A DNA stretch of 18,193 bases from Bacillota bacterium (GCA_023450835.1 JAEXGM010000231.1:1-18193); one strand, 5' to 3'. Positions 1 to 7,140 are shown, counted from the stretch's first letter. Program-made: numbers and translations. The notes: generated by a model from the sequence alone, not told the origin.

Positions 1-135
1 ATGATACCATAATTGAAAAGAAAAGTCTAGTATTTTTTAAAAATTTCCTTTAATATGATACAGGTAACCTGTTAACCGGACTTAAACCATTAGTTCGCAG
101 TAGACCCGTGCAAACTAGACCTATAGGAGGGTATC

Positions 136-2373
136 ATGGAAAATGGAAAAATGGGCGAAAGCCCTTTGGCGGAAAGACATGAAGAGCTAAGAAGTGAGTG
201 GGAAAGGGAAGAAGAACATTTAAAGGAATGTGTCCAAATCATACGTTATAATGTGGAAACTCAGAGTGAGGAACTTATAAAGGTTCGTGCTGAGACCAAG
301 GAGATGTATGATAATTATCGGTCCAACAACCCGGAGCTTCACAATGACCTTGTCATGGGGATTAGCAGACAGACGGATTTGGAGCGTTCCCTTAGCAAAA
401 ATCTTGCGGCATTGAATAAGCCTTTCTTTGGGCGAATCGATTACAGAGAACTGGGGATGGAGGTAAAAGAGGGACTGGAGGACGAGGAGGAGAAAAAGCA
501 ATTCTCCTTGTACATTGGGAAAAATGGTGTCAGTAAGAGCAGTACGGAAATTATCGTAGTTGACTGGAGGGCGCCCGTTTCCAGTGTTTATTACGACAGT
601 GATGTGGGCGAAAGTTCGTATCTGTCTCCCTATGGCGACAGGATTCATATAGCACTTGACTTGAAGCGAACCTTTGAAATCTCAGAAAGTAATCTGGTAG
701 ACTACTATGATACGGATGTCATTGCAAATGACGACTTTCTGACTAAATACCTTGGCAAAAACAAGGAGGTGGTTTTGGGAGAAATCATTGCTACTATTCA
801 GAAAGAACAAAATGATATTATCAGAGATACACCCTGGCATAGCGTAATTGTACAGGGGGTTGCGGGAAGCGGTAAGACGACAGTCGCTATGCACCGCATA
901 TCTTATATCCTTTATAACTATAAGGAAAGGTGCCGTTCCGATGAATTTTATATCATCGGCAGCAATAAGATGCTCTTAAATTATATTACGGGAGTTCTTC
1001 CTAATCTGGACGTCTATAATATTAATCAGATGACTCTGGAGGAATTCTTAATCTCTCTTTTGGATAAGGACTTTGATTTAAAAAAGAAGAAATACAAACT
1101 AATCAGCCCATTTGCGAAGAGCCGTACAAAGATAAAAGAGAAGTCGGATACCAGGACTTTGCTAAAGCGTTATAAGGGTTCTTTGGATTTTATCAAGGCA
1201 TTGGAGCATTACCTGGGGTGGTATGAAACTACTAGCATACGTCAGGAAGATATTATATATCACGATAAAAATATCTATCCGGTAAATGAAATCCGTGAAT
1301 TCCTGTCAATCTTTAAAGAAAAGCCACTGTCAGAAAAGCAGGAGCTTTTAAACAAACGGCTGGTAAGTAAGATTAAGCTGGTAAATGAGAGAGAGCAGCA
1401 GGAAAAGGAAATTATCAGCCTTGAGACGAAGAAGTACAAAGAGTTCTTCGGAAAAAGAAATGTAAAATACAATCTGGAAGAGATGTATCTGGAGTTTCTC
1501 CGCAGCCTTTTGGAATCTGACATTTTCGTTGATTTTGATTATACCGTACCGGGCAGCGAGGTGGTAAAACTGCTGATCAGTGACTTTACCGCAAAAGAAA
1601 TTGATATTTATGACCTTGCCATGCTGACTTTTCTGAAGAGAAGGCTGAAGGAAACCAGAGATTTTGAATTTGTAAGTCATATTATTGTGGATGAAGCACA
1701 GGATTTCGGTGTATCCGTATTCTACTGCATGAAACAGCTATTTGCGGAATGTACCTATACCATAATGGGAGATATTACTCAGAACATTCATTACGATACC
1801 GGAATGAATGACTGGGAATCCTTAAGACAAAAGGTATTCTCAGAAGAAAAGGATAAATTCTATGTTTTGGCTAAAAGTTACCGTAACACTGTGGAGATAT
1901 CAAATTATGCCAGCAGGGTATTAAAGCATGCCACCTTTAAGACCTATGATATTGAACCGATTATCCGGCATGGCAGCGAGGTTTTAGTATACCGGGCCAT
2001 GGAAGAAGCAGAGATGATTCATAAAACAGCCGAAATTATTAAACGCAGTATGGAGGCTGGTTATACCACTCAGGCCGTTATTTGCAGGACAGAGGAAGAA
2101 ACGAAAGCCGTACACGGCAGATTAAAAGAACTTATAACTCTGGAACCTTTAAAAGAAGACTTAGAAGAGATGAATTTTACCAATGGAATCATGGTACTGC
2201 CCATTCATATGACAAAGGGTCTGGAATTTGACAGTGTACTATTATGGAATCCGGATATCAATAACTATGAGAAAAATGATGCGGATGCTAAACTTTTATA
2301 TGTAGCAATTACCCGGGCACTCCATGAACTTCACATTGTATATATGGGAGAACTGGCAGAGCTACTACGCTAA
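136..2373 (+). CDS. helD: HelD-type superfamily 1 helicase, RNA polymerase recycling motor
   Basis: A 745-residue UvrD/Rep-like superfamily 1 ATPase. HelD proteins bind RNA polymerase and use ATP to release stalled or post-termination complexes; they are not classical DNA-repair helicases. What I see: a charged, coiled-coil-like N-terminus (about residues 10-70) as in the HelD clamp arm; Walker A VAGSGKTT near residue 242; Walker B and Q-containing VDEAQDF near 519; the SYRNT motif near 581; and a C-terminal motif VI, LLYVAITRAL, near 723. B. subtilis HelD is about 774 residues, so this appears full length. The start has a good GGAGGG ribosome site 4 nt upstream. The 135 bp before it contain a possible -10 TATGAT (54-59) with a weak -35. 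The gene is monocistronic and converges on the next gene. Another UvrD-like ATPase is less likely because the long N-terminus precedes Walker A as in HelD. Confidence 0.88.
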   Translation: MENGKMGESPLAERHEELRSEWEREEEHLKECVQIIRYNVETQSEELIKVRAETKEMYDNYRSNNPELHNDLVMGISRQTDLERSLSKNLAALNKPFFGRIDYRELGMEVKEGLEDEEEKKQFSLYIGKNGVSKSSTEIIVVDWRAPVSSVYYDSDVGESSYLSPYGDRIHIALDLKRTFEISESNLVDYYDTDVIANDDFLTKYLGKNKEVVLGEIIATIQKEQNDIIRDTPWHSVIVQGVAGSGKTTVAMHRISYILYNYKERCRSDEFYIIGSNKMLLNYITGVLPNLDVYNINQMTLEEFLISLLDKDFDLKKKKYKLISPFAKSRTKIKEKSDTRTLLKRYKGSLDFIKALEHYLGWYETTSIRQEDIIYHDKNIYPVNEIREFLSIFKEKPLSEKQELLNKRLVSKIKLVNEREQQEKEIISLETKKYKEFFGKRNVKYNLEEMYLEFLRSLLESDIFVDFDYTVPGSEVVKLLISDFTAKEIDIYDLAMLTFLKRRLKETRDFEFVSHIIVDEAQDFGVSVFYCMKQLFAECTYTIMGDITQNIHYDTGMNDWESLRQKVFSEEKDKFYVLAKSYRNTVEISNYASRVLKHATFKTYDIEPIIRHGSEVLVYRAMEEAEMIHKTAEIIKRSMEAGYTTQAVICRTEEETKAVHGRLKELITLEPLKEDLEEMNFTNGIMVLPIHMTKGLEFDSVLLWNPDINNYEKNDADAKLLYVAITRALHELHIVYMGELAELLR

Positions 2374-2375
2374 AA

Positions 2376-2391
2376 GCGGAGTTCGCTCTGC
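2376..2391 (+). terminator. Candidate terminator hairpin with TTCG tetraloop after helD
   Basis: Six-base-pair stem GCGGAG/CTCTGC (one G-U pair) closed by a TTCG tetraloop, 2 nt after the helD stop and followed by the T-rich stretch CAGTTTCTCTT. On the other strand the same element is followed by TTTT, so it may also serve the convergent gene, though the G-U pair becomes an A-C mismatch there. The T-tract is imperfect, so confidence is limited. Confidence 0.45.
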
Positions 2392-2407
2392 ACAGTTTCT
2401 CTTATCT

Positions 2408-3673
2408 TTATTGGCAGCGCTGTTCGGCACTCATAAGAGTATTATAAAAGGTCGTGAGAGAATACCAGGTGGCAGAATCCACGATACCGTTTTCCGGCAA
2501 ATGGGCTATCCTTTGAAAAGTTTTTACGGCAGATTCGGTCATAGGACCGTAAATATTGTCCTCATCCAACATAGGAATAGCAGGATAGACTCTGGATAAA
2601 AGATTAAGCATTTTTTGGAGCCCGCGGGTATTTCCACCCTGACTGCCCCTTTTTAGAGGTTCTTCCTGCCAGGGAAAGTCTACACCGCTGACTTCATTGC
2701 TATAACTGATATACAGATCATTTCCGTAATAAAAATGGAGAATATAAATTGTATCATAGCCGGTATCTGCCAGTGCTTTGGCACCCCAAAGGGACAACAT
2801 ATCAGGACAGTCCGTAATGCTTCCGCGACAGTGCTGTGTCAGAATTGGCTGCAGGATACCCGGTCTTGCCAGAAATAAATTAAATATATAATCTACGGCA
2901 ACACTGATATTCTCATAGATGTTACGCCTAAAGAGCCACAACTGGTCATAAGCGGTAGAAGAAGTAATGTGAAATGAATACCCTTGTCTTTGATACCAGT
3001 TAGTAAAGTAACGGTTAAGAGAAAAAGACAAGACAGAAAGAATAGCGGCATAAAGAACGTCTTTCGTCCAGTTTGCGTAGGTTATGCTGCACACTACATT
3101 CTTGATATAATCCTTATACTCTATATAATAGTCTGGAGCGGTTTTATCACTTGGTATACCATCATGCACAATCAGATATTCCGGTATAGTAATTGTACTG
3201 GAATCATCTGCTGGCATTTCTTTTACTTCCGGTTCGAATACTTTTGGGGGATAACTTCCATAAAGGTAATGAGGGCCTACTACGTATACTTTTGAGGTTT
3301 CATTCGTACTGTCAAGAACGGGGAGGCGGATTAACTGAACGGAAGCAGTTTCGGGAAGAATCTGGACCCCATCTATAATAACTGTCTGGAGACCTGGGGC
3401 ACTTGCGACTACTAAATATTCGGAGTAAGGCATGGGTTCGGACGGCTGCATACTGTATTCCAAGGATGGGGCTTTCAAAGCGACTGTTTTGGTAAGGCCG
3501 GAAATATCAGTAGTAAGACTTTCTATTAGTTCATCAGGATTTTGTCTGTCATAAATCTTAATGGTAGCAGTATCGATTGGCCTGCGGCCGGCTTCACAAA
3601 CTACCTGTATCTGAAGATTTCCGTAATATTGATCCTTTACGATAGGCCGCAGTGTTTTGTCGGTATTATCCAT
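2408..3673 (-). CDS. SleC-like peptidoglycan-binding protein (SpoIID-like domain)
   Basis: A 421-residue protein with the domain order of clostridial SleC, the spore cortex-lytic transglycosylase activated at germination: an N-terminal carboxypeptidase-regulatory-like beta domain (about 17-115), a SpoIID/LytB-like central domain (about 185-320, including ITSSTAYDQ and YYGNDL) and a C-terminal PG_binding_1 domain (about 345-405, GNTRGLQKML ... YGPMTESAVKTFQ). Size is close to C. perfringens SleC (about 438). No signal peptide is visible, which fits SleC-like proteins made in the mother cell. Odd point: where I recall SpoIID/SleC enzymes carrying a catalytic Glu (S-E-I-Y-P-T-W in SleC), this protein reads S-I-T-Y-A-N-W near residues 196-202, so it may bind without cutting. 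The start is supported by GGAGG 6-10 nt upstream. Family placement is from remembered motifs; orthology to SleC is not proven. Confidence 0.75.
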   Translation of the reverse strand: MDNTDKTLRPIVKDQYYGNLQIQVVCEAGRRPIDTATIKIYDRQNPDELIESLTTDISGLTKTVALKAPSLEYSMQPSEPMPYSEYLVVASAPGLQTVIIDGVQILPETASVQLIRLPVLDSTNETSKVYVVGPHYLYGSYPPKVFEPEVKEMPADDSSTITIPEYLIVHDGIPSDKTAPDYYIEYKDYIKNVVCSITYANWTKDVLYAAILSVLSFSLNRYFTNWYQRQGYSFHITSSTAYDQLWLFRRNIYENISVAVDYIFNLFLARPGILQPILTQHCRGSITDCPDMLSLWGAKALADTGYDTIYILHFYYGNDLYISYSNEVSGVDFPWQEEPLKRGSQGGNTRGLQKMLNLLSRVYPAIPMLDEDNIYGPMTESAVKTFQRIAHLPENGIVDSATWYSLTTFYNTLMSAEQRCQ

Positions 3674-3694
3674 AGCAATCCTCCATGTGGCACC

Positions 3695-3708
3695 TTAATG
3701 CGCATTAA
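3695..3708. promoter_or_regulatory. 14-bp perfect palindrome upstream of the SleC-like gene
   Basis: TTAATGCGCATTAA, perfectly self-complementary, 21 bp before the ATG of the minus-strand SleC-like gene and just upstream of its GGAGG ribosome site. The position would suit an operator or 5'-UTR element. No function is shown by sequence alone. Confidence 0.4.
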
Positions 3709-3751
3709 AACCCAAAGTCTTTTCAAAATTTTTATTCTCACACTGCCAATG

Positions 3752-3785
3752 CATGCAGGAAAAATGCGCGCATTTTTCCTGCATG
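3752..3785. repeat. 34-bp perfect palindrome
   Basis: Two 17-bp arms (CATGCAGGAAAAATGCG and its exact reverse complement) meet with no spacer. It lies between the stop of the YkgJ-like gene and the start of the SleC-like gene. Neither strand has a T-tract directly after the arms, so it is not a standard intrinsic terminator, although RNA from either strand would form a strong hairpin. It could be a protein-binding site, a transcript 3'-end stabiliser or a cruciform. Confidence 0.75.
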
Positions 3786-3818
3786 GCTGATATATTTCAG
3801 AATAATTGGAATTACTTT

Positions 3819-3834
3819 TATATATGCATATATA
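3819..3834. repeat. 16-bp AT-rich perfect palindrome
   Basis: TATATATGCATATATA, 17 bp past the YkgJ-like stop codon. It is the third self-complementary element in the same 177-bp spacer. In AT-rich DNA it may be chance. Confidence 0.4.
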
Positions 3835-3850
3835 GAGGAAAAAATGCTGG

Positions 3851-4108
3851 TTAAGATTTTTTTGTAAGTGCCTCAAGGTTTTCCCAATACAGGAATGCTT
3901 CCTCCTTATCAAAGCCGCACATTTCAGATGACGGAGTAAGGCTGCCACATACTTTGGGGCGCCTGTCGTCTCCGAACAGCCTGCATTTATTATCTTCCGT
4001 AAGTTGAATGCAGCGTACTCCTGCAGGCTTGCCCTGGGGCATTCCCGGAATGGGGGAAGAAATGGAGGGGGCTATGCAGCACGCGCCGCAGCCGATTCTA
4101 CAGTCCAT
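3851..4108 (-). CDS. YkgJ-family cysteine-cluster protein
   Basis: A short 85-residue protein with eight cysteines (3, 7, 10, 11, 33, 42, 54, 64). The N-terminal C-x3-C-x2-CC cluster with GACC, the later RCIQL and RPKVC segments and the small size match the YkgJ/UPF0153 family of putative zinc- or iron-chelating proteins. Biochemical function of the family is unknown to me. The start is supported by AAGGAG about 9 nt upstream. It is followed on the same strand by the SleC-like gene after 177 bp containing palindromes, so co-transcription is uncertain. Confidence 0.8.
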   Translation of the reverse strand: MDCRIGCGACCIAPSISSPIPGMPQGKPAGVRCIQLTEDNKCRLFGDDRRPKVCGSLTPSSEMCGFDKEEAFLYWENLEALTKKS

Positions 4109-4225
4109 ATATAACTCCTTTTTGAAGGTTCTTATATTTAATACAACTAATCTAGTATAACATAAGCCAATTCATGAAAAAAGTCTGATATGTATAAAAA
4201 GTAAATTAAGAATGTTTCAGCTCCA

Positions 4226-4254
4226 TTGACAATGTACGTTTACTGCTGTATCGT
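4226..4254 (+). promoter_or_regulatory. Candidate sigma-A promoter for the zinc-ribbon/DUF5685/J-domain cluster
   Basis: Perfect -35 TTGACA (4226-4231), 17-bp spacer, -10 TATCGT (4249-4254, four of six consensus bases). It points toward the three-gene cassette and would give a leader of about 140 nt. The rest of this 295-bp gap holds the divergent YkgJ-like gene's ribosome site and AT-rich DNA with nothing else I recognise. Confidence 0.5.
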
Positions 4255-4403
4255 GATTAATGGACTTATAATTAATTACCTTTATATAATATATGAAAGC
4301 AGATCTTAACCACAGGTCTTTAAGTATAATTGGAAGGAAAATAGAAAAGAAAGGATGCCACATTCTCCTTCTAAGAGCTAGTGGCGGTAATTGGTAAAAT
4401 AGG

Positions 4404-4799
4404 ATGAAAGAAAAATTCAGACAGTTTATGATAGGCAGATATGGGATGGACCAGCTGGGACAATTCTTGATTTGGACAGGTATAATTATTATGCTTTTGT
4501 CTACCTTTGTAAGAAGCAGTATTCTATCTGCGATTTCTTTCTTAATTTTAATCATTTGTTATGTTAGAATGTTTTCAAGGAATATCAATAAGAGATATAA
4601 TGAAAACCAGAAATTCATTTTTCAAAAAGATAGATTTTTAAGCTTGTTTAAAAATTTCAAGGGAAAGAGTGAGCAGCATAAAAAATATCATATATACAGA
4701 TGCCCTACCTGTAAGCAGAAGATAAGGATTCCCAAAGGAAAAGGCAAGATCTGTATTACCTGTCCGAAGTGCCATGCAGAATTTATTCGTAAAAGCTAG
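4404..4799 (+). CDS. Small membrane protein with C-terminal zinc ribbon
   Basis: A 131-residue protein of unknown function. Residues about 18-55 form one or two hydrophobic membrane segments (FLIWTGIIIMLLS and ILSAISFLILIICYV). A basic linker leads to a C-terminal zinc ribbon with paired CxxC knuckles, C100-x2-C103 and C120-x2-C123. This resembles small lachnospiral membrane zinc-ribbon proteins that begin with an F-M-x-G-R-Y-G motif, here FMIGRYG near residue 8, which supports the early start. The ribosome site is poor (AGG touches the ATG), so the start is the least certain part. It is the first gene of a compact plus-strand cassette, 26 bp before the DUF5685 gene. A role in folding or membrane quality control beside the J-domain protein is a guess from context only. 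Confidence 0.7.
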   Translation: MKEKFRQFMIGRYGMDQLGQFLIWTGIIIMLLSTFVRSSILSAISFLILIICYVRMFSRNINKRYNENQKFIFQKDRFLSLFKNFKGKSEQHKKYHIYRCPTCKQKIRIPKGKGKICITCPKCHAEFIRKS

Positions 4800-4825
4800 T
4801 GAAAGAGTAAGGGTGAGATAGCAGA

Positions 4826-5671
4826 ATGTTTGGTTATGTAACCATTAATAAACCGGAAATGAAAATAAAAGACTATGAGAGATATCATTCCTATTATTGC
4901 GGTCTGTGCAATGTATTAAAGCAAAAATACGGAATGCTTGGGCAGGCGACATTAACTTTTGATATGACCTTTCTCATAGTATTGCTCAGCGGACTCTATG
5001 AACCACAGGAGAGAGGAGAAGCACACCGATGCATCGCACATCCCGGAAGAAAGCATCCAATGCGGTTGAATGAGATTACGGAATATGCCGCTGATATGAA
5101 CATCATATTAGCATATCATAACCTAATGGATGACTGGAGGGATGATAAAGATTTTGCTAAACTTTCTCTTGCCAAATTGCTGGAAAGAAATTATTATAAA
5201 TTGATAAAGAAATATCCCAGACAGACAAATGCGGTGTCTCATTACATGGAAGTCCTTTCTGAATGTGAAAAGAATAAGGAAACTAATCTTGATACGGCGG
5301 CAGGGCTTACCGGAGAAATGCTGGGTGAAATCTTTCAATATAAAAAAGATGAATGGTCGGATACCTTGAAAAAAGTAGGCTTTTATCTTGGAAAATTCAT
5401 CTATTTGTGCGATGCCAGTGAAGATACCGAGAAGGATAGTAAGAGCGGCAGTTATAACCCCTTTTTGCTGCAGGAAAAAGAAGTAGATAAAAGGGAGATT
5501 CTAAACCTGATGATGGCAGACTGTGCCAGAGAATTTGAAAGGCTTCCCATACTGCTGAATGCCGATATTCTGCGGAATATCCTGTATGCAGGAGTATGGT
5601 GTAAATTTGACAGAATCCAGATAGACAGAAATACAGAAGAAAAGGGAGAAAATGAAACATTATTACCCTGA
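4826..5671 (+). CDS. DUF5685 family protein with two aspartate-rich motifs
   Basis: A 281-residue, mostly alpha-helical soluble protein that I recognise as DUF5685: start MFGYVTINKPEMK, the YYCGLC motif, and the RNEI/LNEITEYAADMN region. No established function. Visible features: C25-x2-C28 and C69-x2-H72, which could make a metal site; DDWRDD at 102-107; and DASEDTEKD at 196-204 followed by SGSYNPF. The two Asp-rich motifs, about 95 residues apart on predicted helices, recall the DDxxD and D-x-x-E-D-x-x-x-G motifs of squalene/phytoene and other trans-prenyl synthases. That resemblance is my inference. The ribosome site AAGGGTGAG is about 9 nt upstream. It sits between a membrane zinc-ribbon gene and a J-domain gene on the same strand, a neighbourhood I believe is recurrent in Lachnospiraceae. 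Confidence 0.8.
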   Translation: MFGYVTINKPEMKIKDYERYHSYYCGLCNVLKQKYGMLGQATLTFDMTFLIVLLSGLYEPQERGEAHRCIAHPGRKHPMRLNEITEYAADMNIILAYHNLMDDWRDDKDFAKLSLAKLLERNYYKLIKKYPRQTNAVSHYMEVLSECEKNKETNLDTAAGLTGEMLGEIFQYKKDEWSDTLKKVGFYLGKFIYLCDASEDTEKDSKSGSYNPFLLQEKEVDKREILNLMMADCAREFERLPILLNADILRNILYAGVWCKFDRIQIDRNTEEKGENETLLP

Positions 5672-5750
5672 TAGAGTTCTATAATGCCCTGCTATTTCCA
5701 ACGCACTGCAAGATTGTGCCGAGGATTATGCAGGCAGAATGTGAGGAATT

Positions 5751-6440
5751 ATGATTACGGATCCTTATAAAGTACTGGGAGTAACCCCTGAGGCTTCCGA
5801 TGATGATGTCAAGAAAGCTTACCGCTCCTTGAGCCGAAGATATCATCCTGATTCTAATATCAATAATCCGAATAAAGCGCTGGCCGAAGAGCGCTTTAAG
5901 GAGATACAGGCAGCTTATAACAGTATAATAAAGATCAGGGAGAACGGTGATTATTCAAGCTATTCCCAAAGTGCTTACAGACAGGAGTCTTATAGCCAGG
6001 ATACATATAGTCAGGGAGGCTATGGCAGTACGCAGGGAACCTATGGGTATGGTCCTTTTGGTTACGGACAATATCAGAGTTATGAGGAGCCGCAGAGATT
6101 AAGAGCTGCCGTTAGCTACATCAACGCAGGCAGCTACAGGGAAGCGGTGACAGTACTGGAATCAATCCCTGAGAGGAATGCTGTATGGCATTTTTATAAT
6201 GCACTTGCCAACCAGGGTCTTGGAAACAATGTCAGCGCCTTGGAATCCGCCAGACTGGCAGCAGCCTTGGAGCCGGATAACCTGCAGTACCAGATTCTGT
6301 TAAAGAGAATGGAAGGCGGTGGAATCTGGTATGAAAATATGGGTGAAGGCTATGGAAGGACAGTGGAGGGATTAGGCAAAGTATGTACCAGTCTGTGCTG
6401 GCTGTCGCTGTTATGCAACTGTTGTTTTATGTCCTCTTAA
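5751..6440 (+). CDS. J-domain (DnaJ-like) protein with Cys-rich C-terminal tail
   Basis: A 229-residue protein. The N-terminal J domain (about 1-65) has the diagnostic HPD at 32-34 within RRYHPDSN, so it should stimulate the ATPase of an Hsp70/DnaK partner. A Tyr/Ser/Gly/Gln-rich linker follows (about 75-115, repeats such as SYSQ and GYG). Next is a TPR-like helical segment (about 118-185: RLRAAVSYINAGSYREAV, HFYNALANQGLGN). It ends in a short hydrophobic, Cys-rich tail with five Cys in the last 20 residues. The zinc-finger and substrate-binding domains of canonical DnaJ are absent, so this is a class C J-protein. The tail could be a membrane contact or metal or disulfide site. The start is backed by GTGAGGA just upstream. 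It is the last gene of the cassette, 79 bp after the DUF5685 gene. Confidence 0.85.
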   Translation: MITDPYKVLGVTPEASDDDVKKAYRSLSRRYHPDSNINNPNKALAEERFKEIQAAYNSIIKIRENGDYSSYSQSAYRQESYSQDTYSQGGYGSTQGTYGYGPFGYGQYQSYEEPQRLRAAVSYINAGSYREAVTVLESIPERNAVWHFYNALANQGLGNNVSALESARLAAALEPDNLQYQILLKRMEGGGIWYENMGEGYGRTVEGLGKVCTSLCWLSLLCNCCFMSS

Positions 6441-6457
6441 AAATGTTCGTTAAATAA

Positions 6458-6507
6458 TAGTTGACAATGCAACTAATTTTTTATATACTAATTGTTAGAC
6501 TTCTAAC
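6458..6507 (+). promoter_or_regulatory. Strong sigma-A promoter with overlapping MarR-type operators
   Basis: -35 TTGACA (6461-6466), 17-bp spacer, -10 TATACT (6484-6489). The -35 sits inside the perfect inverted repeat TAGTTGACAATGCAACTA (6458-6475). A second one, GTTAGACTTCTAAC (6494-6507), covers the predicted start of transcription. A further GTTAGAAG half-site lies about 15 bp downstream. MarR-family dimers bind such palindromes, and the next large gene is a marR, so autorepression of the marR-ABC-ABC operon is the simplest reading. Binding itself is inferred. Confidence 0.75.
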
Positions 6508-6558
6508 TATTATGAGAAGATGGTTAGAAGAAGCAGGCAGAAGTTGCGCAAAGGAGAA

Positions 6559-6627
6559 ATGGATGGATTTGCAGTAACCTGCGGCCAGAGGTTTCACTTA
6601 GCGGAAAGGCATGGTTATTTGAAATGA
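6559..6627 (+). CDS. Possible 22-codon leader peptide overlapping the marR start
   Basis: A short ORF begins MDGFAVTCGQ and ends GYLK. Its TGA overlaps the marR ATG as ATGA, the classic layout for translational coupling. An AAAGGAG ribosome site lies 2 nt before this ATG. That spacing is short and would suit a second ATG at 6563 better, but that one gives only MDLQ and a stop. The marR ATG itself has its nearest GGAAAGG 14 nt away, too far for efficient independent initiation, which favours coupling. The ORF is the only one in the roughly 128-nt leader that reaches the marR start. It may be a coupling device, a regulatory leader peptide or chance. Confidence 0.4.
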   Translation: MDGFAVTCGQRFHLAERHGYLK

Positions 6628-7082
6628 ATAATTGCAACAAGGAGCACCCAGGAGATTATGGACATTATATCCAAAAGCTTGCGAAGAACATTAAATATCT
6701 GGCGGATGAAAATCTGATAGCACATAAGGTGACTTTTGAACAAGTAAAAATTCTTAAGTTTCTGAATGGCTACACCCAGGAAAATCCGGCAAACCAGAAG
6801 GATATCGAGGTTATATTCGAGCTGAAGCGTTCCAGTGTAACAAGTATTCTTCAGAATATGGAGCGAAGCGGGCTGGTGCGAAGAAGCGGAGATGTCATTG
6901 ACGGCAGAGTGAAACGCGTATGGCAGACAGAAAAGGGAAGAGAACTCTCCCTTTTATTGAAGGATTATATTGTTAAGTTAGAAAACGTCATTGTTTCCGG
7001 CATGACGGAAGAAGAACAGTCAACTTTTAAGGAACTGTTAAAAAGAAGTATACAGAACATAGAAATATTTGCAGGAAAGTAG
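6624..7082 (+). CDS. MarR-family transcriptional regulator
   Basis: A 152-residue winged-helix regulator. An N-terminal dimerisation helix (HYIQKLAKNIKYLADENL) is followed by the helix-turn-helix (about 50-90: NQKDIEVIFELKRSSVTSIL, QNMERSGLVRR), a wing with the family's D-x-R-x-K pattern (DGRVKRVWQTEKG), and a C-terminal dimer helix (TEEEQSTFKELLKR). It probably represses its own operon through the palindromes at its promoter and is released by a ligand that the downstream ABC exporter removes, the usual pattern for MarR-ABC-ABC operons. The ligand is not predictable. The gene is 58 bp from the first ABC subunit. The gap contains a 7-bp hairpin (7098-7104 with 7118-7124, one G-U pair) and the GGAGG site of the next gene. 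Confidence 0.88.
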   Translation: MNNCNKEHPGDYGHYIQKLAKNIKYLADENLIAHKVTFEQVKILKFLNGYTQENPANQKDIEVIFELKRSSVTSILQNMERSGLVRRSGDVIDGRVKRVWQTEKGRELSLLLKDYIVKLENVIVSGMTEEEQSTFKELLKRSIQNIEIFAGK

Positions 7083-7140
7083 TGTGAAATATTTGTGCTG
7101 ATGCCCAAATTTGAGGTGCATCGGTAGTATGGAGGTTTAA

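Noticed and set aside
220..648. Minus-strand ORFs inside helD and inside the ABC, oadB and map genes
   Set aside because: Antisense shadows of genes with strong motif support; no ribosome sites or recognisable domains.
3752..3785. 34-bp palindrome as an intrinsic terminator for the YkgJ-like gene
   Set aside because: No T-tract follows the stem on either strand; the T5 lies inside the arm.
6611..6622. Three-codon ORF (MVI) before marR
   Set aside because: Too short to judge; GGAAAGG lies only 1 nt from it, and it gives no overlap with the marR start. The 22-codon ORF explains the leader better.
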